Below, piece by piece: positions 30,353 through 37,441 of a DNA stretch of 64,000 nucleotides. The position numbers and the translations under genes were made by a program. The notes under the pieces are model-generated. The model ran no database searches, was not told the origin of the DNA, and saw only the letters and a program-made list of their open reading frames with translations. This DNA is from an uncultured Candidatus Melainabacteria bacterium (lineage in GTDB: Bacteria > Cyanobacteriota > Vampirovibrionia > Gastranaerophilales > Gastranaerophilaceae). The DNA lies in contig CAKVLH010000001.1 in the NCBI GenBank assembly GCA_934757245.1, positions 168,913-232,912 of the forward strand. The letters run 5' to 3'. How positions within the stretch are numbered: position 1 is the stretch's first letter; the number at the start of each line of letters is the position of its first letter.

Positions 30353-31210
30353 ATGGCACTAACTATTAACACAAACCTATCATCAATGATTGTTCAATCT
30401 AACTTGAGCAAAGCAACATCTTCATTGAACAATGCGATTGAAAGAATGACAACAGGTTACAAAATTAACCACGCATCAGACAACGCAGCTGGTTATTCTA
30501 TCGCAAGAAATTGGGAAACTCAATTAGGTTCATTGGATGTAGCAGCAGACAACGCAGCAACCGGTGCTGACATGATGACAACACTAGAAGATACCTACTC
30601 TCTAGTATCATCACACTTACAACGTGTAAGGGATTTGACAGAACAAGCTGCAAATGGAACTTACGGTTCTGATTCATTAAAAGCAATTCAATCAGAAATC
30701 ACTGCGAGATTAGACGAAGTTGATCGTATCGCTGCAAACTGCGAATTTAACGGTTTGAAAATGATGGATGGTTCAATGAAAAACGACATCAATTTACAAG
30801 TTGGTCTATATAGTGATGACGATAGTAAAATTGTTTTAGATAAGAGTTTGTTTGCAAAAGCAGATATCAATACATTATTTGGTGAAGCTAAAGACGCAGT
30901 AGCTAAAAAATGTGCTGGATTAGAAACAGGTACACAAGCAAGCTCAATGCTTGATAAAATTGATGAAGTTATTAATAAAATTTCCGGTCGTGTAACAACA
31001 TTAGGTGCAGCTCAAAACAGAATTGAATCAGCTGTAGAATCAATTGGTGTTCAAACTGAAAACATCACATCTTCATTGTCAACATTGAGAGATGCAGATG
31101 TTGCAGAAGAATCTTCAAATTATATCAAAGCTCAAATTCTTCAACAAGCTTCAGCTACATTGTTGGCAACTGCAAACCAAACCCCAAGTATTGCATTGAA
31201 CTTACTATAA
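30353..31210 (+). CDS. fliC: Flagellin (short, D0/D1 only)
   Basis: Structural protein of the flagellar filament, exported by the flagellar type III system. The 285 residues are close to a minimal flagellin. The N-terminal D0/D1 (MALTINTNLSSMIVQSNLSK, then NHASDNAAGYSIA) and the C-terminal D1/D0 (LRDADVAEESSNYIKAQILQ, ending SIALNLL) are well conserved. Between them lies only a small insert with no large surface-exposed D2/D3 domain. AAAGGAG precedes the ATG, the leader holds a small GATGC/GCATC hairpin, and a strong terminator follows. No other flagellar gene lies in this window. Confidence 0.95.
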   Translation: MALTINTNLSSMIVQSNLSKATSSLNNAIERMTTGYKINHASDNAAGYSIARNWETQLGSLDVAADNAATGADMMTTLEDTYSLVSSHLQRVRDLTEQAANGTYGSDSLKAIQSEITARLDEVDRIAANCEFNGLKMMDGSMKNDINLQVGLYSDDDSKIVLDKSLFAKADINTLFGEAKDAVAKKCAGLETGTQASSMLDKIDEVINKISGRVTTLGAAQNRIESAVESIGVQTENITSSLSTLRDADVAEESSNYIKAQILQQASATLLATANQTPSIALNLL

Positions 31211-31236
31211 TTTTGAGGGGATATATTTACCCTAAG

Positions 31237-31265
31237 AAAGCAAGGACATTCTTGTCCTTGCTTTT
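31237..31265 (+). terminator. Flagellin terminator
   Basis: 12-bp perfect stem AAAGCAAGGACA/TGTCCTTGCTTT with a TTCT loop, 26 nt past the stop codon. The U-tail is short (the stem itself ends in TTT), but the hairpin is strong. Confidence 0.85.
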
Positions 31266-31446
31266 ATGTATATTTTGCCTGATAAAATATTATGCAAAAG
31301 CTCTAATACAAAAGTCTAAGCTTTTTTAATTTTATACACATTTATCCTAAAACTTTTTCACAATATTAATCAAAAAAATTTTAACTTGACAGTTGAATAG
31401 AGATAGAATAAATCACAATTTATAGTGGTATCAAGGTGGTACTACT

Positions 31447-32349
31447 ATGAAAAAAATATTGGCAATTTTTCTTTTATGCATATATCTTAATGTTGGTATA
31501 ATACCGATTTATGCCACAGTTGAAAGATCTGAAAGCATAATAACAAAAATTGAAAATGATATCTATGGTTTTGATTATTCGAATGATAGCTCGCTAAATA
31601 GAGTATCAAGACTAGAAAAAAGTGTTTACGGTAAAACTTCGACCGGTGATATTAATAAACGTATAAAAAGACTTTCTGCTGATATTTCTGCGGACGTAAT
31701 TGGTCTTGAAATTGAACCTACAGAAGATACATTTAAAGAAAATGAAGAAACTGTAGCAGATAGTTCTGTAAATTATCCTATTGTTGATGAAATTGAACAA
31801 AAAATATTTAATCAAACTTACAAACAGCGCGATTTTCACTCACGCATAGTTGCAATCGAGCGTAAAATATTCGGTAAAATTTATGATGTAGACGATTATT
31901 CTACTCGTATGGATAGAATAAAGGCTAAAGTAATGCCGGATACGATTGCTAAATCTGGTTTTGATAATGATTACACAAATCAAAGCTATTATGATAATGA
32001 TGCGTTAACGACAAATGATTTATCGGCGCTCGGTAGAAATCGTTTTAGTATGCCATTTGGTCAGAAAAATTACTCACGTCCTTATGCTAACTATGGCGAC
32101 ATGACCGGCGGTGCTACAACATTACCTGCTAATCCAAATTTGAATGACGAACTTGCGCAACTTGAATATGAAACTTTTGGAACGGAGTTTTCTAACGAAG
32201 ACACTGCAACAAGAATTAAACGTCTAAATAGTGTTAGCAAAGCTAAAAAATCCGCTTCAAAATATGATTCCAATAAGTTTAGCCAACGTATGTCAACTGC
32301 CATGGAAATTGGTGCAATGATACTTATGATTTTGGCTATGGTGCTTTAA
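31447..32349 (+). CDS. Secreted protein with repeated LExxIFG-type units and C-terminal membrane helix
   Basis: 300 residues with an N-terminal signal peptide (hydrophobic residues 4-22) and a C-terminal transmembrane segment (MEIGAMILMILAMVL). In between, a degenerate unit recurs about five times, each with an amphipathic helix ending in (I/V/T)(Y/F)G: IENDIYGFDY, LEKSVYGKTS, IEQKIFNQTY, IERKIFGKIY, LEYETFGTEF. Each is followed by a region with a RixRi/RIKRL phrase. I have seen this kind of unit only as an unnamed repeat in relatives of cyanobacteria; function unknown. GGTGG precedes the ATG. Confidence 0.75.
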   Translation: MKKILAIFLLCIYLNVGIIPIYATVERSESIITKIENDIYGFDYSNDSSLNRVSRLEKSVYGKTSTGDINKRIKRLSADISADVIGLEIEPTEDTFKENEETVADSSVNYPIVDEIEQKIFNQTYKQRDFHSRIVAIERKIFGKIYDVDDYSTRMDRIKAKVMPDTIAKSGFDNDYTNQSYYDNDALTTNDLSALGRNRFSMPFGQKNYSRPYANYGDMTGGATTLPANPNLNDELAQLEYETFGTEFSNEDTATRIKRLNSVSKAKKSASKYDSNKFSQRMSTAMEIGAMILMILAMVL

Positions 32350-32353
32350 AATA

Positions 32354-32392
32354 AAAAATAACCGGGTGATAATTTATCACTCGGTTATTTTT
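32354..32392. terminator. Bidirectional terminator between the 300-residue gene and secY
   Basis: An 18-bp stem with one G-U pair (AAAAATAACCGGGTGATA/TATCACTCGGTTATTTTT) and an ATT loop. A-run and T-run on both sides serve the two convergent genes. Confidence 0.9.
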
Positions 32393-32407
32393 GTTTTATC
32401 AATCTAA

Positions 32408-33757
32408 TTAATCCTTCAAAAATGTTTCATAATTTCTTGCAAGCAAATGCGTTTTAACTTGGTTAATCAAATCAAGTGCAACACCAACCATGATGATTAA
32501 TGAAGTAGCACCGATACCTTGAAGAGTTGTAATCTTAGTTATATAACTTGCAAACGCAGGTACAAGAGCAATTATACCTAAACCCATTGCGCCAATGAAA
32601 GTAGTTTTTGTTAAGATTTTATCCAACGCTTCTGCAGTTGGTCTTCCAGGTTTGATACCTGGAATTGATGAACCATATTTTTTAAGGTTATCAGCAATTT
32701 CTTTTGGTTGCATATTAGGCATGATTGATGCGTAGAAGAATGTTAACACAACAATCATTGCAAAATAAATTACATAATATGTTAAACCACTTGGATTAAA
32801 GATTTTGTTCAACATAAGAACTACATCTTGAACCCAACCTGCAGGCAAATTAGCTTGTCCAACCAAACTTAAAATAGTTGATGGGAACAATAAAATTGCT
32901 ACAGCAAAGATAATTGGCATAACCCCACCCGGATTAAGTTTGAACGGAATAAAAGTATTTACTCCGCCATAAACCTTGTTGCCAACTTGTCTTTTCGGAT
33001 TAACAATAATAACCTTACGAATTGCTTCTTGCATCACAACAATGAAAATCATTGTTACAAAGAAGATTGCAAGTAATAGAACTAAGCCCCACATAAGAGC
33101 TGAATCATTCGAAACCATTTGCGCAGTTCTTGATGAGTAAAGCGGAATACCTGATAAAATACCAACAAAGATGATTAAAGAACCACCGTTACCGATACCT
33201 TTTTCTGTGATTAATTCAGACATCCACATTACAAGAACTGAACCAGCTGTTAATGATACAACCGCAGATATATAAAACATAACATGACTTACACCTGCTG
33301 TAATTGCGCCAGGAAGGTGAGCCATGTAACCCATAAAGATTACGGCTTGGAAAACTGCCAATACAACAGTGAATAATCTTGTGTATTGAGAAAGTTTTCT
33401 TCTGCCGGCTTCGCCGTCTTCCTTCTGTAATTTTTCCAAAGCAGGAATAATTACAGCCATTAACTGCATAATGATTGATGAAGTAATATATGGTCCGATA
33501 CCTAGTGCAAATATTGAAACTTTACCTAAAGCACCACCGGTAAACAAATCCAAGAAACCCAAGATATTGTTACCTGACGCGATGTTTGCAAAAATTTCGT
33601 TATTAATACCATATACCGGCAAATGGATACCAAAGCGGAACAGAACAAGCATTCCGAAAGTGAAGATAAGCTTCTCTTTCAAGCCTGAAGCATTCCACAT
33701 AGACATCAAATCTGCCGTTGTAGGCATTCTCATTCCGCCTATTGTTCCTCTTACCAT
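32408..33757 (-). CDS. secY: Protein translocase subunit SecY
   Basis: 449 residues forming the ten-helix protein-conducting channel for Sec export. Recognisable segments: FGMLVLFRFGIHLPVYGIN, SIFALGIGPYITSSIIMQL, the long RQVGNKVYGGVNTFIPFKLNPGG loop, and NAMPNMQPKEIADNLKKYG-like SIMPNMQPKE near the end of helix 8. The frame opens at an ATG overlapping the rplO stop; MRMPTTADLM eight codons later is an alternative start. It is last in rpsE-rpmD-rplO-secY; unlike the usual spc operon, adk, map and infA do not follow; a terminator and a convergent gene follow instead. Confidence 0.97.
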   Translation of the reverse strand: MVRGTIGGMRMPTTADLMSMWNASGLKEKLIFTFGMLVLFRFGIHLPVYGINNEIFANIASGNNILGFLDLFTGGALGKVSIFALGIGPYITSSIIMQLMAVIIPALEKLQKEDGEAGRRKLSQYTRLFTVVLAVFQAVIFMGYMAHLPGAITAGVSHVMFYISAVVSLTAGSVLVMWMSELITEKGIGNGGSLIIFVGILSGIPLYSSRTAQMVSNDSALMWGLVLLLAIFFVTMIFIVVMQEAIRKVIIVNPKRQVGNKVYGGVNTFIPFKLNPGGVMPIIFAVAILLFPSTILSLVGQANLPAGWVQDVVLMLNKIFNPSGLTYYVIYFAMIVVLTFFYASIMPNMQPKEIADNLKKYGSSIPGIKPGRPTAEALDKILTKTTFIGAMGLGIIALVPAFASYITKITTLQGIGATSLIIMVGVALDLINQVKTHLLARNYETFLKD

Positions 33758-34206
33758 TATACTAATTCAACCTTTCCGCCTGCTGCTTCGATTTTTGCTT
33801 TTGCTGATGGAGTTACATAGTTAGCTTTAACAGTGATAGCTTTCTTGATTTCACCGTTACCTAAAATTCTTAAACCATCGCAAGAAGGATGAGCTTTTCT
33901 GATTTCTTTCAAAGATTCCAAAGAAATTTCAGTAATTTCTAAATCAGCTAGTCTGCCAACGTTAATTTGAGCATAATTACGTTGGTTGATGATTTGGAAA
34001 CCTTTCAACTTAGGTAATCTTCTGTAAGCTGGCATTTGACCACCTTCAAAGCCTCTTTTAGCAGTTCTACCTGAACGTTGTCCTTCACCGTTATGACCGC
34101 GGCAAGATGTTTTACCGTGTCCTGAAGAACGACCACGTCCTACTCTTTTTGATTTGCCAGTTGAACCTTCAGCTGGTCTTAAATCTTCTAATGTTATGTT
34201 TGTCAT
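33757..34206 (-). CDS. rplO: Ribosomal protein L15
   Basis: 149 residues of the 50S protein uL15. The basic glycine-rich N part (LRPAEGSTGKSKRVGRGRSSG, GKTSCRGHNGEGQRSG) threads into rRNA and the globular C part follows (LRILGNGEIKKAITVKANYV). Length is normal. GGAGAAC lies before the ATG. Its stop overlaps the start of secY. Upstream, 199 bp that include a long inverted repeat separate it from rpmD, unusual in a ribosomal operon where these genes normally abut. Confidence 0.97.
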   Translation of the reverse strand: MTNITLEDLRPAEGSTGKSKRVGRGRSSGHGKTSCRGHNGEGQRSGRTAKRGFEGGQMPAYRRLPKLKGFQIINQRNYAQINVGRLADLEITEISLESLKEIRKAHPSCDGLRILGNGEIKKAITVKANYVTPSAKAKIEAAGGKVELV

Positions 34207-34246
34207 TTTTATGTTCTCCTTTTAAAGGGGGATTTATTGAAGTCTT

Positions 34247-34374
34247 AGTCAATAAGTGAATGGGTGAATAGGTGAATAAGTTCGTATTAATTATTTTTAA
34301 AGTCAAACAATGTTAAACATTGATAATTTTTAAAATGAACTTATTCACTTATTCACTTATTGACTCATTCACTT
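34247..34374. repeat. Long inverted repeat with tandem GTGAATA units inside the spc block
   Basis: The left arm (34247-34283) and right arm (34337-34374) are inverted copies built of AGTCAATAAGTGAAT and repeated GTGAATA(A/G) units ending in AAGTTC. The arms differ by one 8-nt unit. The element lies between rplO and rpmD and would form a long hairpin in the shared transcript. Confidence 0.8.
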
Positions 34375-34405
34375 TTCCCACCATTTACTAACTATCTACT
34401 GAAGT

Positions 34406-34585
34406 CTATTCAACCACTTCTACAAGATGAGAAATCTTGTTAACCATACCCATGATTGTTGCACTGTCTTGGTGTTCAACAACTTGGTCAGTCTTTTTAA
34501 GACCCAAAGCTTGAGCAACTCTACGTTGAGCGTCAGAGCATCCGATTAAACTTCTTACAAGTTTGATTTTTATTTGTTTTGCCAT
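34406..34585 (-). CDS. rpmD: Ribosomal protein L30
   Basis: A 59-residue reading frame, too short for usual ORF cut-offs, that reads MAKQIKIKLVRSLIGC, then RRVAQALGLKKTDQVV and ends MGMVNKISHLVEVVE. The pattern is that of bacterial uL30: KIxLVRSxIG, LGLxKxxxVV, xxxxGMxxKVxHLV. Position between rpsE and rplO matches the conserved spc order. The ATG has GGAAAT upstream. It is flanked on both sides by repeat elements (34247-34374 and 34609-34678). Confidence 0.95.
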   Translation of the reverse strand: MAKQIKIKLVRSLIGCSDAQRRVAQALGLKKTDQVVEHQDSATIMGMVNKISHLVEVVE

Positions 34586-34608
34586 TGTTATTTCCTTTTT
34601 ATTTTATC

Positions 34609-34678
34609 GGTGGGAACGCTTATTTTATAAACTCATTGCGTTTCTTGAATTCTCGAAGAACGCTTTTCCCACCCTACG
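34609..34678. repeat. GGTGGGAA-class repeat between rpmD and rpsE
   Basis: GGTGGGAACGCTT (34609) and its inverted partner AAGCG(C)...TTCCCACCCTACG (to 34678) flank an AT-rich middle. The same ends occur at 21107-21141, showing a dispersed family. It separates two ribosomal protein genes. Confidence 0.7.
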
Positions 34679-34729
34679 TTTTCGTTCTACTATTATTATT
34701 TCATTTCAAATCTGAATGAAAATAGCCGA

Positions 34730-35362
34730 CTAGTTTAATAATTCAGCCATTGTCAAGCCACGTTTTTTAGCAACTTCAGAGAATGGTCTTAATGATTTAA
34801 GAGCTTCTAAAGTTGCGTTAGCAGCGTTAAGAGGTGATTTTGAACCTAAAGATTTTGAAAGAATGTTTTCAATACCAGCAAGTTCAAGAACTGAACGAAC
34901 TGCACCACCTGCAATAATACCTGTACCTTGAGATGCAGGTCTTAACATTACAGCACCAGCGCCTGAACGACCTTTGATTGGGTGTGGAATAGTTGTTTTG
35001 AAAATAGGTACTGTGATAAGATTTTTTCTACCATCAGCAATAGCTTTTTGAATAGCGATGATAACTTCAGCTGCCTTAGCACAACCAACACCAACTTGTC
35101 CTTTTTTGTTACCAACGATAACGATAGCTCTGAAGCTCAATTTTTTACCGCCCTTAACAACTTTTGTTACACGTCTGATTTGAACAACTTGTTCTGTCCA
35201 TTCAGATTCAGGCTTAGATTCTTGAGTTTCAACTCTTTTCTTTCTGTTACGTTGTCTTTTTGCAGGAAGCTGTTCTACGTTTTCTTCTGCTACTGCTTCA
35301 GTTGCAGTAGTTTCTTCTACAACAGTTTCCTCAACTTGAGATTCGATTTTTTCTTCTGTCAT
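34730..35362 (-). CDS. rpsE: Ribosomal protein S5 with acidic N-terminal extension
   Basis: uS5 of the 30S subunit. The conserved body begins near residue 55 ([20 protein letters not shown]) and shows [14 protein letters not shown] and GSGTG-like [21 protein letters not shown]. In front lies about 50 extra residues: an acidic Glu/Thr/Val-rich stretch, then a basic RQRNRKKR patch. This makes 210 residues against about 165 usually. It is first in the rpsE-rpmD-rplO-secY block; L18, L6 and S8 genes that normally precede it are absent here. The ATG has AAAGGT upstream. Confidence 0.96.
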   Translation of the reverse strand: MTEEKIESQVEETVVEETTATEAVAEENVEQLPAKRQRNRKKRVETQESKPESEWTEQVVQIRRVTKVVKGGKKLSFRAIVIVGNKKGQVGVGCAKAAEVIIAIQKAIADGRKNLITVPIFKTTIPHPIKGRSGAGAVMLRPASQGTGIIAGGAVRSVLELAGIENILSKSLGSKSPLNAANATLEALKSLRPFSEVAKKRGLTMAELLN

Positions 35363-35550
35363 TTTAATAATACCTTTCTTAAATTGTTTTACATTTCGGT
35401 TTTATAATTTTATAGACATTCAAATAACCAAAGCTAAAAATACCCATTTAAAGGCATTTACGGTTTATTCAAATGTGGGTTGTTTTCTGACATATAAATA
35501 TTAATATAAAAGAATTTTAAATGCAAGAGTTTAAGGCCTTTTATATTAAA

Positions 35551-35692
35551 ATAATTAACACCTCACCCTAGCCCTCTCCTGTAAGGCGAGGGAAAGCGCT
35601 TATGATGTTCAAACATTCGCATGTTACTACCTCTCCTTAAATCAATTCTACATGGAGAGGGTGCCGAAGGCGGGAGAGGGTGTTATTAACTA
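35551..35692. repeat. Repeat island upstream of the Gly-rich protein gene
   Basis: Within the 466-bp gap 35363-35828, ACACCTCACCCTAGCCCTC, CCTGTAAGGCGAGGGAA, then ATGGAGAGGGTGCCGAAGG and GGGAGAGGGTGTTATTAA form a composite with inverted ends (TTAACACC.../...GGTGTTATTAA). The same modules recur at 44866, 47100, 57663 and 60180. It ends 44 bp before the TGTAA promoter box at 35736. The rest of the gap on the rpsE side is AT-rich with no gene. Confidence 0.8.
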
Positions 35693-35735
35693 TTATTTTT
35701 AGTCTGGACAATAAATATTTTTTTACCATTGTTAA

Positions 35736-35797
35736 GTTTTGTAACAAAATAAATGAGTTGTGAAATTAAATAATCATTAAATACTTTTTATATATAA
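35736..35797 (+). promoter_or_regulatory. TGTAA box with TACTTTTTATATATA core
   Basis: TGTAA starts at 35740 (with TGTTA 10 nt earlier, a degenerate direct repeat) and TACTTTTTATATATAAC starts at 35782, again exactly 42 nt on. TGAAATTA lies 21 nt after the TGTAA start, as TGAAATCA does in the promoter of the 148-residue gene. Confidence 0.65.
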
Positions 35798-35828
35798 CAG
35801 ATGTAAGCAAAACAGAGAGGTAAGAAAA

Positions 35829-36965
35829 ATGGCTATTCATTGTCATAGTGCAAGATATCATTACGATTCATTCCACAACAGAGGTGGCGATATTATTAAT
35901 ATCGGTAGCAATAATACCTATAATTTTGGTGGTTGCGGATTTGGTTCATCAATTTGGGGCAATGGCGGCAACTTCTGGGGAGGCTTCGGAACTAGCTTAG
36001 GCTGGGGACTTGGCAATGGACTTATGAACTGGCTAGGTAACGGTCTTAACGGTGGTGGCTGGAACCCTGCAGGAATATTTGGTGGCTATAACATGGGCTA
36101 TGGTATGAATCCTTGGCAACAAATGTCAACTTTCTCTTGGGGTGGCTCTACTGGTGGCAGAAGTACAAGTGGTGCTGATAGTTCTGGAAAAACAAAAGAA
36201 GTAGTTAAAGATGACCCAGATTGTCAAAAAATTGCAGATATAACAGATAAAATGACAGCTTTAAAAGCTGATGCAACAGCAGATGATATCAAAAAAATAA
36301 TCAAAGATATTGACGATGTAGTTTTAGATAAAAATAATGAACCTGCGCAAAAGAAAACATTAGAAAACTTAAAAAAACAGTTACAAAATAGATTAGCAAG
36401 TATAGAGAATCCAACACCTGTAACAACTTCAAATACTACGACTCCGACAACTCCTACAGGCCCTGCAACAACTCCGTCAAAACCTCAAAGTACAGGCGAT
36501 ACCAATAGCGCTCCTGTACAAACAACAACTTCTGAGCCTTGGGGTGATGAGAATACATTAAAAGATGAAACCGTAGATTTAACAGGAACAGGTTATACGC
36601 TTATTGGAACAAATGAAGTGATATCTAAAGTAGACTTAGCACATGATGTACGACGTAATGGAAAAAAAGATAATGTAAATGCAAAAGAGTGCAAGTTATC
36701 AAAATCAAATCATACTGAAGCTGGAAAAGTAAGCGTTCCAGAATATATTGCATTAAAAGATAATGATAATAAAGATACATATAACTATAAATTCATTGGT
36801 TATACAAAGAATAATTTACCAGTATATACAACACCTAAACAAGGTGAGAACAAAAAAGGTCATATTTATGTTTTAGTAAAAAAAGACAATTCTTATCAAT
36901 TGGTACAACTAAATAATTCTAAGTTTATAGGTCTTGGAATTCCAGACAATCAAAACAAAAAATAA
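35829..36965 (+). CDS. Unknown Gly-rich protein of the TGTAA-box promoter group
   Basis: 378 residues opening MAIHCHSARYHYDS without a signal peptide. Residues about 25-110 are a Gly/Trp/Asn-rich low-complexity region (GGCGFGSSIWGNGG, WGLGNGLMNWLGNG). A lysine-rich helical stretch follows (about 125-185), then a Thr/Pro/Ser linker (190-230), then a small beta-rich C-terminal domain. Gly/aromatic-rich segments like this occur in fibrous or aggregating surface proteins. AGAGAGG lies 8 nt before the ATG. Not recognised; I infer a surface or exported structural protein from composition and its promoter group. Confidence 0.75.
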   Translation: MAIHCHSARYHYDSFHNRGGDIINIGSNNTYNFGGCGFGSSIWGNGGNFWGGFGTSLGWGLGNGLMNWLGNGLNGGGWNPAGIFGGYNMGYGMNPWQQMSTFSWGGSTGGRSTSGADSSGKTKEVVKDDPDCQKIADITDKMTALKADATADDIKKIIKDIDDVVLDKNNEPAQKKTLENLKKQLQNRLASIENPTPVTTSNTTTPTTPTGPATTPSKPQSTGDTNSAPVQTTTSEPWGDENTLKDETVDLTGTGYTLIGTNEVISKVDLAHDVRRNGKKDNVNAKECKLSKSNHTEAGKVSVPEYIALKDNDNKDTYNYKFIGYTKNNLPVYTTPKQGENKKGHIYVLVKKDNSYQLVQLNNSKFIGLGIPDNQNKK

Positions 36966-36990
36966 AAAGCTCCCAAATGGGAGTTTTTTA
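36964..36990 (+). terminator. Terminator of the Gly-rich protein gene
   Basis: CTCCCA AA TGGGAG stem followed by a run of T residues (TTTTTTATTTTTTT), directly after the stop codon. Confidence 0.85.
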
Positions 36991-36997
36991 TTTTTTT

Positions 36998-37213
36998 ATA
37001 AACACGTACTTAGTCTGTAGGTCAGGCAGTGCCTGACAAAATTCTCAAATATGAAAAATAAATTACAATACATTATCTGCTTTAAACTCTTTTATTTTAT
37101 AACCAAAAGTTTAAAGTTAGAATAGTTTTTGTCAGGCACTGCCTGACCTACAGGCTTGGATTTTCGGTAGGGTGAAGCGAACGTGAAACAACTATTTAAT
37201 AAACACGTACTTA
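36998..37213. mobile_element. MITE-like element with 27-bp inverted repeats and 15-bp flanking direct repeats
   Basis: A 27-bp perfect inverted repeat (37015-37041 and 37127-37153, CTGTAGGTCAGGCAGTGCC and on) contains within each arm the palindrome GTCAGGCAGTGCCTGAC. The 15-bp sequence ATAAACACGTACTTA occurs at 36998-37012 and again at 37199-37213, on both sides. There is no coding capacity. One flanking copy is the 3' end of a small reading frame (37192-37374). Confidence 0.7.
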
Positions 37214-37374
37214 CTACCGAATCTGCTTTCTGACTGAATTTCTGAAGGAATTTTTTTAAGAAAATTTCCCAAATCAAAAGATATTGGATTAGAAATAAAA
37301 AAGTTATTTCTAACATGTAAAATCTCATTTGACGACAATAATTTTGTAACTGCTTCTTCGCTCGCTAGTTTCAT
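37192..37374 (-). CDS. Possible small protein (60 residues) after pcrA
   Basis: MKLASEEAVTKLLSSNEILH and on, 60 residues, with GGAG 5 nt before the ATG and only 67 nt after the pcrA stop on the same strand, so it could share that transcript. It has no signal or membrane segment. Its last 15 bp are repeated on the far side of the adjacent MITE-like element, as if the insertion duplicated the gene end and left it intact. Short and without a known family, so only moderately supported. Confidence 0.4.
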   Translation of the reverse strand: MKLASEEAVTKLLSSNEILHVRNNFFISNPISFDLGNFLKKIPSEIQSESRFGSKYVFIK

Positions 37375-37441
37375 TGGGACTCCTACAGTGAGCAGTTTAA
37401 CATCAAATACTAAAGTTGTCTAGTCTTTGCTTTCTGTTCAT

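Noticed and set aside
36998-37328. 78-residue minus-strand frame at 37092-37328
   Set aside because: It crosses the palindromic element and lies in another frame over the better-supported 60-residue frame.
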